Positions 5,713 to 5,758 of a DNA stretch of 5,758 bases are shown piece by piece. The stretch covers positions 1 through 5,758 of the forward strand of contig CABSMN010000085.1 of NCBI GenBank assembly GCA_902478765.1, given 5' to 3'. The stretch comes from an uncultured Collinsella sp. GTDB lineage: Bacteria > Actinomycetota > Coriobacteriia > Coriobacteriales > Coriobacteriaceae. A program made the translations under genes and the position numbers. Position 1 is the stretch's first letter. Each line of letters opens with the position of its first letter. A model generated the notes under the pieces. The model worked only from the letters and a program-made list of their open reading frames with translations. It was not told where the DNA came from and searched no databases.

Positions 5713-5758
5713 CTGTCTCTTATACACATCTCCGAGCCCACGAGACTACGCTGCATCT
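5713..5758. other. Illumina Nextera adapter, non-genomic contig end
   Basis: Bases 5713-5731 are the 19-base Tn5 mosaic end used in Nextera kits (CTGTCTCTTATACACATCT). They are followed by CCGAGCCCACGAGAC (5732-5746), the read-2 transposase adapter. Next is the 8-base TACGCTGC (5747-5754), which from memory is a Nextera XT i7 index (N721), and then ATCT, the first bases of the P7 side. Read in the pump's frame this gives the known contaminant peptide LSLIHISEPTR; the reverse strand gives SLVGSEMCIRDR. The last trustworthy genomic base is about 5712. Confidence 0.98.

Noticed and set aside
4390..5727. Long minus-strand open frame (445 codons) opposite the rest of the pump
   Set aside because: Its apparent start (MYKRQ) is encoded by the Nextera mosaic end, and its body is antisense to the pump.
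5713..5731. Tn5/IS50 mosaic end as evidence of a natural transposon
   Set aside because: It is followed directly by the Illumina read-2 adapter, an index and P7 bases, so it comes from library preparation.
5700..5758. Cation pump as a truncated pseudogene
   Set aside because: The frame is intact and all catalytic motifs are present up to the adapter junction; the loss of M7-M10 is an assembly artefact.

Overview
The window looks like a piece of a Coriobacteriia chromosome, most likely Collinsella or a close relative. This rests on its moderately high GC content, the strong C/G third-position preference in the highly expressed-looking genes, the mix of genes, and my recollection of Collinsella-like protein sequences. 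No marker gene is present, so the genus is an inference. The sequence is the end of a draft contig: the last 46 bases are Illumina Nextera adapter, not genome.

Layout. (1) Bases 2-418 hold the C-terminal half of an ABC transporter ATPase of the ECF/CbiO type, cut by the left edge. (2) Bases 419-496 are a short gap with an extended -10 promoter. (3) Bases 497-1345 encode a zinc-dependent phospholipase C-like protein. (4) Bases 1346-1547 hold no confident gene. They contain two overlapping open tails and a strong bidirectional terminator at 1483-1519, where two convergent transcription units meet. (5) Bases 3008 down to 1548 (minus strand) encode a complete pyruvate kinase, with its own ribosome binding site and a perfect TATAAT -10. 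(6) Bases 3009-3450 are a divergent regulatory region of about 440 bases between pyruvate kinase and the next gene. (7) Bases 3451-5712 encode a P-type Ca2+-ATPase-like cation pump, complete up to transmembrane segment 6 and then cut by the adapter. (8) Bases 5713-5758 are adapter.

The genes do not form one pathway. The ECF-type ATPase powers uptake of a vitamin or metal ion; pyruvate kinase is the last ATP-yielding step of glycolysis; the cation pump uses ATP to export ions, probably Ca2+. Pyruvate kinase and the pump are divergently transcribed, each from its own promoter region.

The most interesting part is the roughly 110-base leader of the cation pump (about 3339-3450). It can form two mutually exclusive nested folds. 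In one, the Shine-Dalgarno sequence is buried in a 12-bp stem. In the other, an 11-bp long-range helix plus a 9-bp helix holds the anti-Shine-Dalgarno strand in a loop and leaves the ribosome site free. The helix partners include a repeated ATCAA segment that competes for the same TTGAT. A plausible promoter places the transcript start at the edge of this structure. It looks like a translational switch, perhaps ion-sensing, and I do not recognise it as a known riboswitch class.
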